64,000 bases of DNA from Sphingopyxis lindanitolerans. Lineage in GTDB: Bacteria > Pseudomonadota > Alphaproteobacteria > Sphingomonadales > Sphingomonadaceae. Position 1 is the first letter of the stretch. Each line of letters begins with the position of its first letter. Location: NCBI RefSeq assembly GCF_002993885.1, contig NZ_CM009578.1, forward strand, positions 2,393,751 through 2,457,750, given 5' to 3'. A program made the position numbers and the translations under genes. The notes beneath the pieces are model-generated. The model did no database searches. It saw nothing but the letters and a program-made list of their open reading frames with translations, and was not told the DNA's origin. Below, in pieces: positions 44,961-54,755 of the stretch.

Positions 44961-45414
44961 ATGGCCCGCTGCCCCGCTTGTCGAGAATCCTTCGCCCGAT
45001 TCGGCGTCGCTTTTGCGCTCTATTGCGTCATGGGCGCGACCGCGATACCCGCGGCGGCGCAGACCGTCGGCCCGCCCGCGCCGCGACAGACCGACGCGGC
45101 CATCGCGCGGGCAAGGGAGATGACCGATCCCGTCCGGCGCTGCACGCCGTCGGATGACGGCTCGATCACCGTCTGCGGCAGCGATACCGAAAAAGCACCG
45201 CTTGTCGCCCGAACTGCGCGCGATCGCCAACGCGGGCCGCGAGGCGCCACCAAAGCTCCCGCGCGCCGAGGCCAAGGCGATGAGCCTCGACCGGCTGCCC
45301 TATAATTGGATGCCGATCGGCGGCCGCTATCCGCGCGGCCCCGAATATAATCCGCTCTACGAAATGGCGAAGCGCGCGACCGATCCCGACGCGCCGCCGC
45401 CTGCCGAACCCTAA
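44961..45414 (+). pseudogene. Secreted hypothetical protein interrupted by a frameshift
   Basis: Two overlapping frames belong together. The first (44961-45305) encodes a signal peptide (AIPAAAQ) and the stretch ARAREMTDPVRRCTPSDDGS common in sphingomonad envelope proteins. The second (to 45414) continues with HRLSPELRAIANAGREAPPK. Removing one A from the A5 run at 45190-45194 joins them into a product of about 150 residues. This is either a recent mutation, slippage, or a sequencing error. Function unknown. Confidence 0.65.
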
Positions 45415-46235
45415 GCGAAAGTCTCGGCCGACCCTCCGAACTGCGATGCGCGATAGAATCCTGCGGGGACCAAAACGGCAATGGCGAAATAGGCGCACCA
45501 GAAGACCAGCCAGACGCTGCTCATCGCCATGGCCGCCATCCGCGTCGCCTCGCCGCCGATGATCAGAAAACCATGCAGAACGAAAAGCAGGGCGATCAGC
45601 GCCCCGGCGATGATGTTGAACGCCAGATAGAAAGCGAACAGCCGCCACTGGGAACGCGCGGTGCGACGCCAGGATTCGACGAATGCGGTGACCGGCTCCA
45701 GCTTTCCCGCCGCCGCCATGGCCGGGCCGATCAGGCACAGTCGCGCGCCGAGCCAGGCGCTCAGCAGCGTCAGCATGGTCTGCCGCGCGATCGCGATCGG
45801 CGTGCCCTCGGCGCGCATCGCCTCGGCCCCGACGGAGAGCTTGAACGGCAGCGACAGCAGGAAGCCCACCAGATAAAAGAAGAGCAGGCCGGCAACCAGA
45901 TAGGCGGCGCCCGCGACCATGCCATACATGATTTCTGCGACATAGCCTTCCCGAATCTCGGCGAGCAGCGCGCTCCACAGCGCGAGCATCGCACCGCAGA
46001 GCAGCGCCGCACAGATGCCGAGCAAATAGAGCGGACCGGCGATCGATCCCGCGAGCCGGAAGGTTTCGGGAGCGATCGCGAGCGCGAGGATCGCGTCCAT
46101 GCTGAGCACCGGCTCGCTCGCCAGCAGCAGGAAGGGCAGCGCGACGCCGAGCAGCATATAGGCAAGCAGCGCCCGCCAATGCTCGCCGGCGAGTTCCCGC
46201 GCTTCGGCCAGCCCGCGCTTGATTTCGATGTCCAT
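45411..46235 (-). CDS. Multi-pass membrane protein of unknown function
   Basis: 274 residues with about six hydrophobic segments and a short cytoplasmic start (MDIEIKRGLAEARELAGEHW). The layout resembles the glycerophosphoryl-diester-phosphodiesterase membrane-domain or DUF-type proteins near envelope genes, but no catalytic motif is visible. ATG 46235 is chosen over the frame start at 46433 because the upstream part is antisense to hom and has no membrane character; a GGGGGG tract serves as a weak ribosome-binding site. Confidence 0.7.
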   Translation of the reverse strand: MDIEIKRGLAEARELAGEHWRALLAYMLLGVALPFLLLASEPVLSMDAILALAIAPETFRLAGSIAGPLYLLGICAALLCGAMLALWSALLAEIREGYVAEIMYGMVAGAAYLVAGLLFFYLVGFLLSLPFKLSVGAEAMRAEGTPIAIARQTMLTLLSAWLGARLCLIGPAMAAAGKLEPVTAFVESWRRTARSQWRLFAFYLAFNIIAGALIALLFVLHGFLIIGGEATRMAAMAMSSVWLVFWCAYFAIAVLVPAGFYRASQFGGSAETFA

Positions 46236-46296
46236 GATCGCCCCCCGATATTCCCTGGTGGGGGGTAACAAAGGTGTCGCCGATTTCAAGCGAGGG

Positions 46297-47616
46297 TTAG
46301 AGCGCCAATATCGGCATCCGCATCGGCGTGCCGACGACATGGTCCGACGCGGCGAGCGCGGCGAGCGCCGCCTCGATCGCGCGCGTCGGGCCTTCGTGGG
46401 TGACGAGGACGATGACGACACCGTCTTCCTCATCGGTGCCGCGCTGGATGAAGCTTTCGATCGAGACGCCCGCGTCGCGCATCGCGGTTGCGATCTCGGC
46501 GAGCACGCCGATGCGATCCTCGACGATCAGGCGGACATAATGCTTGCCGACGCGCGCGCCGGCATCGGCGACCGGGGCGGCATCGAGCGCGTCAACCGGC
46601 ATCGCGAAGGCGGGGCCATATTCGTCGCGCGCGATGTCGATGATGTCGGCGACGATCGCCGACGCGGTCGGCCCCGCGCCCGCGCCCGCGCCCTCGAAGA
46701 ACAGGCGGCCGACGAAATTCCCCTCGGCGACGACGGCGTTCAGCGCGCCGGGGACATAGGCGAGCGGGTGGTCGGCGGGGACCAGGCACGGCTGGACATG
46801 CTGGTAAAGGCCGTTCTGGTCGCGCTCGGCCATTCCAATCAGGCGGACGCGATGGCCGAGCGCCTCGGCTTCGCGGATGTCGGCGGCGATCAGGCCGCGA
46901 ATGCCGTTGGCGGTCACCGCGCCGATGTCGAGCCTGGTCCCAAAGCAGAGCGCGGCGAGGATCGACAATTTGTGCGCGGCGTCGATACCGTCGACGTCGA
47001 AGGTCGGATCAGCCTCGGCATAGCCTTCGGCCTGTGCGTCGGCGAGGGCGTCGGCGAAGCTCGCGCCGCCGCGCTCCATCTGGGTCAGGATATAATTGCA
47101 GGTGCCGTTGAGGATGCCATAGACGCGCGCGATCAGGTTCGCCGACGCCCCCTCGCGGATCGCCTTGATGACGGGAATGCCGCCCGCGACCGCCGCTTCA
47201 TATTTCAGCGGCGTGTCCTTCGCCTCGGCCAGCCGCGCGAGACTCAGCCCATGGTGCGCGATCATCGCCTTGTTCGCGGTGACCAGCGCCTTGCCCGCGC
47301 CGAGCGCGTGGCGCGCGAGGGTCAGCGCCGATCCGTCGGCGCCGCCGATCATCTCGACGACGACATCGACATCGTCCGCCGCGACGAGCGCGTCCATATC
47401 ATCTTCCCAGCGATAGGGTGACAGGTCGATGCCGCGGTCCTTGTGGCGGTCGCGCGCCGACACCGCGACGATCTCGATCGATCGGCCCGCGCGCCGCGCG
47501 ATGAGGTCGCGATTCGTCTCGAGCAGCCGGACGACGCCGCCGCCGACGACGCCGATCCCCGCGAGTGCGACGCGCAGCGGCGGGCGGGGCGCGGCGGGGG
47601 CAGGGGACGGCGACAT
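46297..47616 (-). CDS. hom: Homoserine dehydrogenase
   Basis: 439 residues. NAD(P)-binding GIGVVGGGVVRLLE, catalytic-domain landmarks ALVTANKAMIAHHG, YEAAVAGGIPVIKA, ILNGTCNYILTQM and GYAEADPTFDVDGIDAAHKL, and a C-terminal ACT domain (about 355-430) for feedback control. It reduces aspartate semialdehyde to homoserine for threonine and methionine synthesis. Confidence 0.96.
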   Translation of the reverse strand: MSPSPAPAAPRPPLRVALAGIGVVGGGVVRLLETNRDLIARRAGRSIEIVAVSARDRHKDRGIDLSPYRWEDDMDALVAADDVDVVVEMIGGADGSALTLARHALGAGKALVTANKAMIAHHGLSLARLAEAKDTPLKYEAAVAGGIPVIKAIREGASANLIARVYGILNGTCNYILTQMERGGASFADALADAQAEGYAEADPTFDVDGIDAAHKLSILAALCFGTRLDIGAVTANGIRGLIAADIREAEALGHRVRLIGMAERDQNGLYQHVQPCLVPADHPLAYVPGALNAVVAEGNFVGRLFFEGAGAGAGPTASAIVADIIDIARDEYGPAFAMPVDALDAAPVADAGARVGKHYVRLIVEDRIGVLAEIATAMRDAGVSIESFIQRGTDEEDGVVIVLVTHEGPTRAIEAALAALAASDHVVGTPMRMPILAL

Positions 47617-47720
47617 CGGGACACTCCTATCGTGGATGCGGGGGCCATTGCCCGCGAAGTGTCAGCGCACGTATCGGCTTTCTGGCAGGAAACAAGGGGA
47701 TTCACGCGAAGACGCTTGCC

Positions 47721-48605
47721 TCACATCCCCGTCGGCGGCGTCCGCGTCCGCGTGCATTCGCCGAGCGCGCCGAGCACCACCGCATAGTCCGACGCCGCCT
47801 TCTTGCGGTCCTCGGGCGCGGTGCCGGCGAGCTTGCTGAGCGGCAATTGATGCGGCAGGCCGCACGCGAGCCGATACCAGGCCAGCGTGTCGCGCGCCGG
47901 CACGGCGGCCGATCCGTCGACGATCTCGCCGAACGCCGCGGCCCAGCGCCGTGATCCGTCGGGTGCGGTCAATATGGTCAGCGACACCGGCTCGCCGGTC
48001 TTGGTGTCGAGGAACAATTGCGTCTCGCCCTCGCCGGGCAGCGTGCCGGGGACATGGAAGCCGTTGGCGACCCCGGTGATCGCGGGCGGCGCGCCGGGTT
48101 TGACGAGTTCGGTCAGGATAGCGCGGAGTTGCGCGTCGGTCGCCGGATCCCACGGCAATTGCGCGTCGGGTGCGACGAGTTGAACGCTGCCGGTGTTCTT
48201 CGCGCCCGGGACGGCGCCCGCGACGGGGCGGGCGAAGAGCAGGACCGGCTGCTTCTTCCTGAGCTTCGCCGGCTTGCCCCTGGCGTCGAGCGGCAGGTCG
48301 ACCAGATAGGAGATTCGCGCCGCCAGCGGACCCGCGCCGCGAATCAGGCTGACCACGTCGGCTTCGACATAGAATCGCGTCTGACCCGCCTTCAGCCCCG
48401 GCGCCCGTTCGGCTTTCAGCGCTGTCGCGTGGATGATCCGGGCCTGGATCGCCATTGGCGCGATTGTCGCCAGATCGGCAATATCCGCATAGCTATAGGG
48501 TGAAGCCGTTGCCACCGCCGCGGGCGTCTGCATGGCAGAAACATTTATAAAACAACTGCTTACCGAGAAAAAACCTAGGGCGGCAGCCGACAGGAGAGCG
48601 CGCAT
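47721..48605 (-). CDS. Periplasmic protein of unknown function
   Basis: 294 residues. A signal peptide (MRALLSAAALGFFSVSS, cleavage after VSA or nearby) is followed by a domain with no motif I recognise. The stretch ARIIHATALKAERAPGLKAG followed by FYVEADVVSLIRG could be a beta-sandwich. Two cysteines near the C-terminus (LACGLPHQ and GECTRTRT) may form a disulfide. It is probably conserved in sphingomonads. It is divergent from tonB with a 270-base gap that must hold promoters for both. Confidence 0.7.
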   Translation of the reverse strand: MRALLSAAALGFFSVSSCFINVSAMQTPAAVATASPYSYADIADLATIAPMAIQARIIHATALKAERAPGLKAGQTRFYVEADVVSLIRGAGPLAARISYLVDLPLDARGKPAKLRKKQPVLLFARPVAGAVPGAKNTGSVQLVAPDAQLPWDPATDAQLRAILTELVKPGAPPAITGVANGFHVPGTLPGEGETQLFLDTKTGEPVSLTILTAPDGSRRWAAAFGEIVDGSAAVPARDTLAWYRLACGLPHQLPLSKLAGTAPEDRKKAASDYAVVLGALGECTRTRTPPTGM

Positions 48606-48875
48606 GATCGAACCACCTTTCCTTGCTCGAAGCGCCGAAAGGGCGCCAAGACCCCATCATGGGGAAGCGGACATTAACCCCTGATAAAGGGTTTGCGAAC
48701 TGGCCGCCACCGCGATAGGACGGGCGACGAAGCGTCCGGCAAAACCATAATAAGGCCGGTTGCGACGCCGTCGGGTCTGTGAAAGCGCATCGGAAATCAT
48801 CCGGGCATTTGGCAACCGCGCCCGTCGGTCATGGATTTGGTGTCAGGATGATCTAGCAAGGAGCGTCGTCCCTGA

Positions 48876-49529
48876 ATGGCTTATGGTGATAATGTCGACC
48901 CTAAAAATAGGGTAGTGGCGATTGTCTTGGTGGGCTTGTTCACGGCTTTGCTGGGCTACGGCCTGGTGAATGGCCTGAACATCAGCATCGTTAAGAAGAT
49001 CGCCGAGAAATTGGACGTGGTGGACGTCGAAGAGCCGCCGCCGCCGGAGGAACCCCCGCCGCCGCCGCCGCCGGATAACAAGCTTCCGCCGCCGCCGCCG
49101 GTGGTGACGCCGCCGTCGGTGTTCCCGCCGCCGAACACGTCGAACCAGGTGCAGTCGGTGCCGACTCCGCCGCCGGCGCCGCCTATCATGACGCCGATCG
49201 CGGCGCCGCCGGCTCCGCCGCCGACGCCGGATATGAGCGCTCCCGGCAAGCCGCGGGGCAATCCGGGCAACTGGGCCAGCCCCGACGACTATCCGGCGCG
49301 CGCGCTCCGCGAAGAGCGGCAGGGCACGACCGGCTTCCGCGTCAGCTATGACGCGAGCGGCAAACCCACGGGTTGCGACGTCACCTCGTCGAGCGGCCAT
49401 GCCGATCTCGATGATCTGACCTGCAAGCTGATGATGCGCCGCGCGCGTTTCACGCCGGCGAAGGACCGTGCGGGGCACCCCGCGGGCAGCAGCTACAGCA
49501 GTCGCGTGAAGTGGCAGATTCCGAAGTGA
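48876..49529 (+). CDS. tonB: Energy transducer TonB
   Basis: 217 residues. One N-terminal membrane helix (about 13-35), a proline-rich spacer (about 50-120, many PPP runs) that spans the periplasm, and a C-terminal TonB domain with GFRVSYDASGKPTGCDVTSSSG. It carries energy from ExbB-ExbD to outer-membrane receptors such as that at 31295. AAGGAG lies 12 bases before the ATG. First gene of tonB-exbB-exbD-exbD. Confidence 0.93.
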   Translation: MAYGDNVDPKNRVVAIVLVGLFTALLGYGLVNGLNISIVKKIAEKLDVVDVEEPPPPEEPPPPPPPDNKLPPPPPVVTPPSVFPPPNTSNQVQSVPTPPPAPPIMTPIAAPPAPPPTPDMSAPGKPRGNPGNWASPDDYPARALREERQGTTGFRVSYDASGKPTGCDVTSSSGHADLDDLTCKLMMRRARFTPAKDRAGHPAGSSYSSRVKWQIPK

Positions 49530-49603
49530 TCTGCCGCCCCGGCGACCCCTATATTTTCAGTCTTTTCATACCGTTTTGAATATTTTGAGAGGGAATAACC
49601 ACC

Positions 49604-50419
49604 ATGTTTAACCTGATTGCAAACGCTGCCGCGGGCGCTGCGGCTCCGGCCCACGACGTGGGGATGTCGCTCCTCCCCGCCTCGGTCTGCGTCGTGAAGG
49701 AAGGCCAGAACCCCTACGGCCTGCTGCCCGCTTTGTGCGAAGGCGGCATCGTGTCGCAGTGCACCTTCCTGGTCCTGCTGATCATGTTCGTCGGCACGCT
49801 TTACATCCTGTTCACCAAACTGTTCGAACAGAATAAGGTGATCAACCAGGGCAAGGCGGTCGACGCGAACTTCTGGCGCGCCCCCACGCTCGCCGACGGC
49901 GTTGCCAAGCTCGAAAAGAACAGCGCCTATCGCCAGGTGGTCGAAGACGGCCTGCGCGCCAACGAAGAGCATAACAAGCTGACCGATCCCGTCGAATCGC
50001 ACGACTGGATGCACGGCACGCTCGAACGCTCGCAGAACCACATCAACTCGAAGCTCAACGGCGGCCTCGCGTTCCTCGCGACCGTCGGTTCGACGGCTCC
50101 GTTCGTGGGTCTGTTCGGGACCGTTATCGGCATTCTTCGCGCCCTCGTGAAGATCGGCGCGTCGGGCCAGGCCTCGATCGACACCGTCGCCGGCCCGGTC
50201 GGTGAAGCGCTCATCATGACCGCCATCGGTCTGATCGTGGCGGTTCCCGCAGTGCTCGCCTTCAACTGGTTGCAGAGCCGCAACAAGACGATCGCGCGCC
50301 GTCTGTCGACCTTCTCGAACGACGTTCTCGGTTCGATCATGTCGGGCGGCCAGGTGAAGCCGGTCGTGTCGGCCGCTTCGGCAAAGGCCGCTCCGGCTGC
50401 CGCCCCGAAGAAGGCGTAA
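49604..50419 (+). CDS. exbB: MotA/TolQ/ExbB proton channel protein
   Basis: 271 residues. Three membrane helices: about 55-80, and two after LATVGSTAPFVGLFGTVIGI, the signature of the family, followed by GEALIMTAIGLIVAVPAVLAFNW. With ExbD it forms the proton channel that energises TonB. A conserved N-terminal extension with a Cys (SVCVVKEGQ) is periplasmic or membrane-associated. Confidence 0.95.
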   Translation: MFNLIANAAAGAAAPAHDVGMSLLPASVCVVKEGQNPYGLLPALCEGGIVSQCTFLVLLIMFVGTLYILFTKLFEQNKVINQGKAVDANFWRAPTLADGVAKLEKNSAYRQVVEDGLRANEEHNKLTDPVESHDWMHGTLERSQNHINSKLNGGLAFLATVGSTAPFVGLFGTVIGILRALVKIGASGQASIDTVAGPVGEALIMTAIGLIVAVPAVLAFNWLQSRNKTIARRLSTFSNDVLGSIMSGGQVKPVVSAASAKAAPAAAPKKA

Positions 50420-50536
50420 GTCTGCGGGCCCCGCGTTGTCGCCTGCGGGCGATGGCACGGGGCCGCTGGACGAAGCGGGCGCCGGTGGCTTCCGCTTCGC
50501 TCCATGACAGTAATTTTGTGACAGGATGCTAATCCT

Positions 50537-51055
50537 ATGGCGATGAGTGTAGGCGACAAGGGCGAAGATGCCCCGATGTCGGACATCAACACGACCCCGC
50601 TCGTGGACATCATGCTTGTGCTGCTCATCATCTTCCTCATCACGGTCCCCGTGGTGCTCAAGACGGTGAGCCTCAAGCTGCCCGATGTGGTCTTTGAACC
50701 GACGACGACGAAGCCGGAAAACGTCAATCTGTCGGTCCGTTCGGCGGATACCGATGGCGATGGCGAGCCCAATGCCGACAGTTCGGCTTGTGAAGTATAT
50801 TGGGGACAGACGCCCGTCGATTCCAAACAACTGCTCGATCTCGGGCAGAAGAAGCTCGAAAAGCTTATCGAGGATATCGGCGGCGTTCAGAATATCACCG
50901 AAGATAACTTCCCCGAAGTGCATATCCGCGGCGACGTCAACACGCCGTACCAGTGCATCGGCGGTGTGATCTATACGATGCAATATGCCGGCTTCCAGAA
51001 GATCGGGTTCATTTCCGAACCGGCTGCTGGCTCGAGTACGCTGGGCCGCCTCTAA
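50537..51055 (+). CDS. exbD: ExbD/TolR biopolymer transport protein (first copy)
   Basis: 172 residues. Short cytoplasmic start, then DINTTPLVDIMLVLLIIFLI with the proton-conducting Asp, then a periplasmic domain about 30 residues longer than in the second copy. That extension contains an acidic loop, SADTDGDGEPNADSSACEVY. Two ExbD genes per operon are usual in sphingomonads and Xanthomonas-type systems. Confidence 0.94.
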   Translation: MAMSVGDKGEDAPMSDINTTPLVDIMLVLLIIFLITVPVVLKTVSLKLPDVVFEPTTTKPENVNLSVRSADTDGDGEPNADSSACEVYWGQTPVDSKQLLDLGQKKLEKLIEDIGGVQNITEDNFPEVHIRGDVNTPYQCIGGVIYTMQYAGFQKIGFISEPAAGSSTLGRL

Positions 51056-51090
51056 GGCGTCGGTCCACTTAGGAATGAAGGAATAATCCT

Positions 51091-51516
51091 ATGTCCATGG
51101 CCGTTGGCGATCGGGACGACAATGAACCGATGATGGAAATGAACACGACGCCGTTGATCGACGTCATGCTCGTGCTCCTCATCATGTTCATCATCACCCT
51201 CCCGGTTCAGACCCACGCGGTGAAGATCGACTTGCCGGTTCCGACCGACGCGAAGAACAACGTCGATCCGGAAAAGAACAAGATCACGATCGACCCCGCG
51301 GGAACGATCGCGTGGAACGGTTCGCCGATCGATCTGGCACAGCTCGCGCAATATCTGGATGAGACCAAGGCGCTGCCGGTCGAACCCGAATTGCAGGTGC
51401 AGCCCGATCCCTACGCGCGCTATATCACCGTCGATCGCGTAATGGCGGTCGTGAAGCGCAGCGGCGTCGGCAAGCTGGGCTTCGTCGGGAACGAACAATA
51501 TGCGCGCGTCTTCTGA
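51091..51516 (+). CDS. exbD: ExbD/TolR biopolymer transport protein (second copy)
   Basis: 141 residues. MNTTPLIDVMLVLLIMFII carries the conserved Asp. The periplasmic part is of standard length. It closes the operon, followed by a strong terminator. The two copies may form heterodimers within the channel complex. Confidence 0.94.
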   Translation: MSMAVGDRDDNEPMMEMNTTPLIDVMLVLLIMFIITLPVQTHAVKIDLPVPTDAKNNVDPEKNKITIDPAGTIAWNGSPIDLAQLAQYLDETKALPVEPELQVQPDPYARYITVDRVMAVVKRSGVGKLGFVGNEQYARVF

Positions 51517-51543
51517 TCGCTGATCCGAAACGCAAGCTTGAGG

Positions 51544-51574
51544 AAGGGCCGCGAAGCGATTCGCGGCCCTTTCG
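51544..51574 (+). terminator. Terminator of the tonB-exb operon
   Basis: A 12-bp stem AAGGGCCGCGAA/TTCGCGGCCCTT (51544-51555 and 51560-51571) with a GCGA loop; the T run is short. It is 28 bases after the last exbD. Confidence 0.8.
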
Positions 51575-51622
51575 CTTTGGATGAAGGGGATGAGGCGCAG
51601 GTTCGAGCGATGATAGCCGTCG

Positions 51623-51702
51623 CCCCCGCGCAGGCGGGGGTCGCTGGCGGTTCATGCGGCGACGAAGGAAAAGGCCGATGGCGACCCCCGCCTGCGCGGG
51701 GG
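51623..51702. repeat. Pair of REP-like hairpins in inverted orientation
   Basis: CCCCCGCGCAGGCGGGGG (51623-51640) and CCCCCGCCTGCGCGGGGG (51685-51702), 44 bases apart, in the gap between exbD and the RlpA gene. They belong to the same family as 41033 and 57003. Confidence 0.6.
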
Positions 51703-51787
51703 CGACCTTCCTTCGAAATGTCCATTTCCCACCTCAAAGCCGCTACAGGGGCTTTATCCCGGCGCGGGGCTGCCTATACCAAGGCCC

Positions 51788-52360
51788 ATGATGAGCGGGC
51801 GCTTTCTATATTCCCCCATGGTCCTGGCCCCGGCGCTTCTGATGCTGTCCGCCTGCGCGGGTGGCAACTTCCGTCCGGTCAGCGACGTGCCGGTGCGGAT
51901 CGGTCCCGCCTATATGGTGCGCGGCGTCGCCTATGTGCCGGCCGCCGCTCCCGGCTACGACGCGCTCGGCTCTGCAAGCTGGTATGGTAGCGAATCGGGC
52001 AACCGCACTGCGAATGGCGAGAAATTCCGCCCCGGCTGGATCACCGCCGCGCACACGACATTGCCGCTCCCGACCTATGTCGAGGTGACCGCGCTCGACA
52101 CCGGACGGCGGATCATCGTCCGCGTCAACGATCGCGGCCCGTTCGCGGGCGGCGGGCGGATCATCGACCTGTCGCGCGGCGCCGCCGAACAGCTCGGCAT
52201 CCGCGCGCAGGGCCATGCGCCGGTACGAGTGCGCCGCGTCGAACCCGCCGAAAAGGACCGCAAGCGGCTTCGCGAGGGCAAGCCCGCCGCATCGCTGCCC
52301 CCGCTCGCGCCGCAGGAGTTGCAGCGACTGCGGCTGCGCCTTTCAGCCGACAAACGTTGA
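51788..52360 (+). CDS. rlpA: RlpA-like septal lipoprotein
   Basis: 190 residues. Lipobox LSAC at about 22. The double-psi barrel is visible as [35 protein letters not shown], and [30 protein letters not shown], with the catalytic-type Asp/His region of RlpA. RlpA proteins are outer-membrane lipoproteins that cleave denuded peptidoglycan at septa. The C-terminal SPOR domain of long RlpA is missing; instead there is a short Arg/Lys-rich tail. Confidence 0.88.
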   Translation: MMSGRFLYSPMVLAPALLMLSACAGGNFRPVSDVPVRIGPAYMVRGVAYVPAAAPGYDALGSASWYGSESGNRTANGEKFRPGWITAAHTTLPLPTYVEVTALDTGRRIIVRVNDRGPFAGGGRIIDLSRGAAEQLGIRAQGHAPVRVRRVEPAEKDRKRLREGKPAASLPPLAPQELQRLRLRLSADKR

Positions 52361-52464
52361 CGCCGAGAGCATATCCGCTTGGAAGCGCGAGCATTTGCGG
52401 GCATCCTCGCGCGGATCGAAGGGCGCGGTGGCCGCGTCGGACCCGCAAATAAGGGAGACGAGCG

Positions 52465-53037
52465 ATGATCCTTGCTTCACGTCACGGACGGAAATGGGCG
52501 GCGGTGCTGGGCGCGGCGGGGGTGCTGGCGCTCGCCGGCTGCGCGGGCATGGGCGGCACGCCGGTGCAGAAGCTACCCGCGGCTGACGCTTCGGCGCGGC
52601 TTTTCGACGCGCGCGGCGCCGATCGCGGCCGCGCCGATTTCTACAAGACCGACACCGGCCTTCGCATCGAACTCGTCGCGCGCGGCTTTGCCGCCGGCAC
52701 CTATGGCATGCACGTCCACGGTGTCGGGCAATGCACGCCGCCCGGTTTCACCAGCGCGGGGCCGCATTGGAACCCGACCGGCGCGCAGCACGGCCGTGAC
52801 AATCCGATGGGCGCGCACCACGGCGACCTTCCGAACCTCGTGATCGAACCCGATGCGATCGGCCGCGCGACGCTGACGCTGGTCGGCACGCGGCTGACGG
52901 GCGAGGGCGGGCTGATCGATGCCGACGGTGCTGCTTTCGTCATCCACGCCGGCCCCGACGACATGAAGACCGATCCCAGCGGCAACAGCGGCGCGCGCGT
53001 CGCCTGCGGCGTGATCGAGCTTCCCGCCGCCGAATAA
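52465..53037 (+). CDS. sodC: Cu,Zn superoxide dismutase family lipoprotein
   Basis: 190 residues. Lipobox LAGC. Metal-site histidines are visible in GMHVHGVGQC, AGPHWNP, MGAHHGDLPN and VIHAGPDD, with the disulfide cysteines (GQC and VACGV). It dismutates superoxide in the periplasm; it is anchored by lipid. It is convergent with the MFS gene, 22 bases apart. Confidence 0.92.
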   Translation: MILASRHGRKWAAVLGAAGVLALAGCAGMGGTPVQKLPAADASARLFDARGADRGRADFYKTDTGLRIELVARGFAAGTYGMHVHGVGQCTPPGFTSAGPHWNPTGAQHGRDNPMGAHHGDLPNLVIEPDAIGRATLTLVGTRLTGEGGLIDADGAAFVIHAGPDDMKTDPSGNSGARVACGVIELPAAE

Positions 53038-53059
53038 TCGAGGCGATGGCGGGCGAGTC

Positions 53060-54652
53060 CTAGACCGGCTCGCCCGCGCCCCGCGCGCGCTCGACCACCG
53101 AGGCGGCCGCGCGGGGGACGCTGCGATAGGCGACGAGCAGCGCGACCAGCCCGACCGGCACGATGATCAACGTCGACAGGACGCCCGTCGCCAGATTGCC
53201 GGTCATCGCCGAAACCTGCCCCGCCATATAAGGGCCGAGCGCGAGCCCGACGAGCGTCGTCGCGAGGAAGAAGGTCGCGGTCGCGGTGCCGCGCATCCGC
53301 GGCAATACCAGATCCTGCGTCGTCGCCGCGGCGGCGCCGAGCGCGCTCGACGCGAGCAGCCCGGCGAGCGAGGCGAAGGCGGTGAAGCGGATGAAATCGG
53401 CGCTGCCCGGCTCGGATTTGGTCGTGAAGGCGATGACGATCGGGACGATCGGCGCAAGCAGCCCGAAGATCACGACGAGGATGCGCCCCGCCTCGTTGCG
53501 CTGACGCAGCCAATCGGACATGCGGCCACCGAGGATGACCCCCAGGAATCCCGCGAGCGCGCCGAAGCCGCCGACCCAGAAGCCGACCGTCGCCGCATCC
53601 TCGCCCAGCACCTCGAGCGCGTAGACCGGCGCGAAGGCGCTCGACGCATAGGACATGAAGGCGACGGTGCCATAGCCGAGGATCGTCGCGAGAAACGCCT
53701 TCGACCCCCAGACGAGGTGAAAGGTCGGCGCATCGCGGCGTTTGAGCGAACTCGCCCACGAAAAGACGGCATAATAGCCGAAGGCGACGCACAGCCATTG
53801 CAGCACCGCGCCGGTGAGCGTGATCATCGCCGCTGCGACAAGCCCCAATATCACGATGGCGCCAAGGTTGATCGCAAAGGCCCGCCCGCCGCGCAGCGCC
53901 GCCGAAATCAGCGTGAATGGCGGAATGATCGCGAACAGCTCCTCGAAAAAGCCCTTGAAGGGGGTCGGTGACGCCTGGGTGGGGATGCCGTCGACGAGGC
54001 CGCGCACCGGCTCGCGCAACGTCGCGACCCACGCCGCGAGCAGCAGGCCGGGGATGCCGACCGCCATGAACGCCGCCTGCCAGCCGACGAGGCCGAAGGG
54101 GCCGCCGTTCGGATAGGCATCGTTCCAGCCCTCGACGATGAAACCGCCGATCATCAGCGAGATGCCGCCGCCGAAATAAAGCCCGGCGGAATAGATGGCG
54201 AGCGCGGTGCCGCGCATATGCTTGGGGAACAGGTCGGAAATCAGGGAATAGGCCGACGGTCCCGCGGTCGCCTCGCCGACCCCGACGCCCATGCGCGCGC
54301 TCGCGAGTTGATATTTGTTCGCGGCGAGCCCCGACAAGGCGGTCATCGCCGACCAGATGGCGAGCCCGACGGTGAGCAGGCGGACGCGGTGCCACGCATC
54401 GGCGAGCCGGCCGAGCGGGATGCCGAACAGCGCATAGAAGACCGCGAAGGCGGTGCCATAGAGAAAGCCGATGTCGGCGTCGTCGAGCCCGAGGTCGCGC
54501 TTCAGGTCGGGCGCGAGGATCGTGATGATCTGCCGGTCGATGAAATTGAGGACATAGACCAGGAACAAGATGCCGAGCGCATACCAGGCATAGGGCGACG
54601 CCTTGGCCGACGGGATGGTCGCCTCGTTGCTCGCGGTGCTGTTATCGGCCAT
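53060..54652 (-). CDS. MFS transporter, spinster-like branch (core copy)
   Basis: 530 residues from ATG 54652 (the frame extends to 54895). It begins YALGILFLVYVLNFIDRQII (FIDR motif) and has PLGRLADAWHRVRLL and GVGEATAGPSAYSLISDLFP, as in the island copy at 22459. A large cytoplasmic central loop and at least 12 membrane segments. Substrate unknown. It is divergent from the phosphatase gene. Confidence 0.88.
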   Translation of the reverse strand: MADNSTASNEATIPSAKASPYAWYALGILFLVYVLNFIDRQIITILAPDLKRDLGLDDADIGFLYGTAFAVFYALFGIPLGRLADAWHRVRLLTVGLAIWSAMTALSGLAANKYQLASARMGVGVGEATAGPSAYSLISDLFPKHMRGTALAIYSAGLYFGGGISLMIGGFIVEGWNDAYPNGGPFGLVGWQAAFMAVGIPGLLLAAWVATLREPVRGLVDGIPTQASPTPFKGFFEELFAIIPPFTLISAALRGGRAFAINLGAIVILGLVAAAMITLTGAVLQWLCVAFGYYAVFSWASSLKRRDAPTFHLVWGSKAFLATILGYGTVAFMSYASSAFAPVYALEVLGEDAATVGFWVGGFGALAGFLGVILGGRMSDWLRQRNEAGRILVVIFGLLAPIVPIVIAFTTKSEPGSADFIRFTAFASLAGLLASSALGAAAATTQDLVLPRMRGTATATFFLATTLVGLALGPYMAGQVSAMTGNLATGVLSTLIIVPVGLVALLVAYRSVPRAAASVVERARGAGEPV

Positions 54653-54755
54653 CTGGCAAGTCTCTCCCCGGTCGCTTATCGTTTCCGCCATGGCTAGCAG
54701 AGCCCGGCGACGGCGCAAGTTGAAAGTCGGTTCAACTTTGTGCGAGAGGAGCAAT

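Noticed and set aside
49040..49230. GCCGCCG repeat tract as a DNA repeat element
   Set aside because: It encodes the proline-rich periplasmic spacer of TonB, a normal feature.
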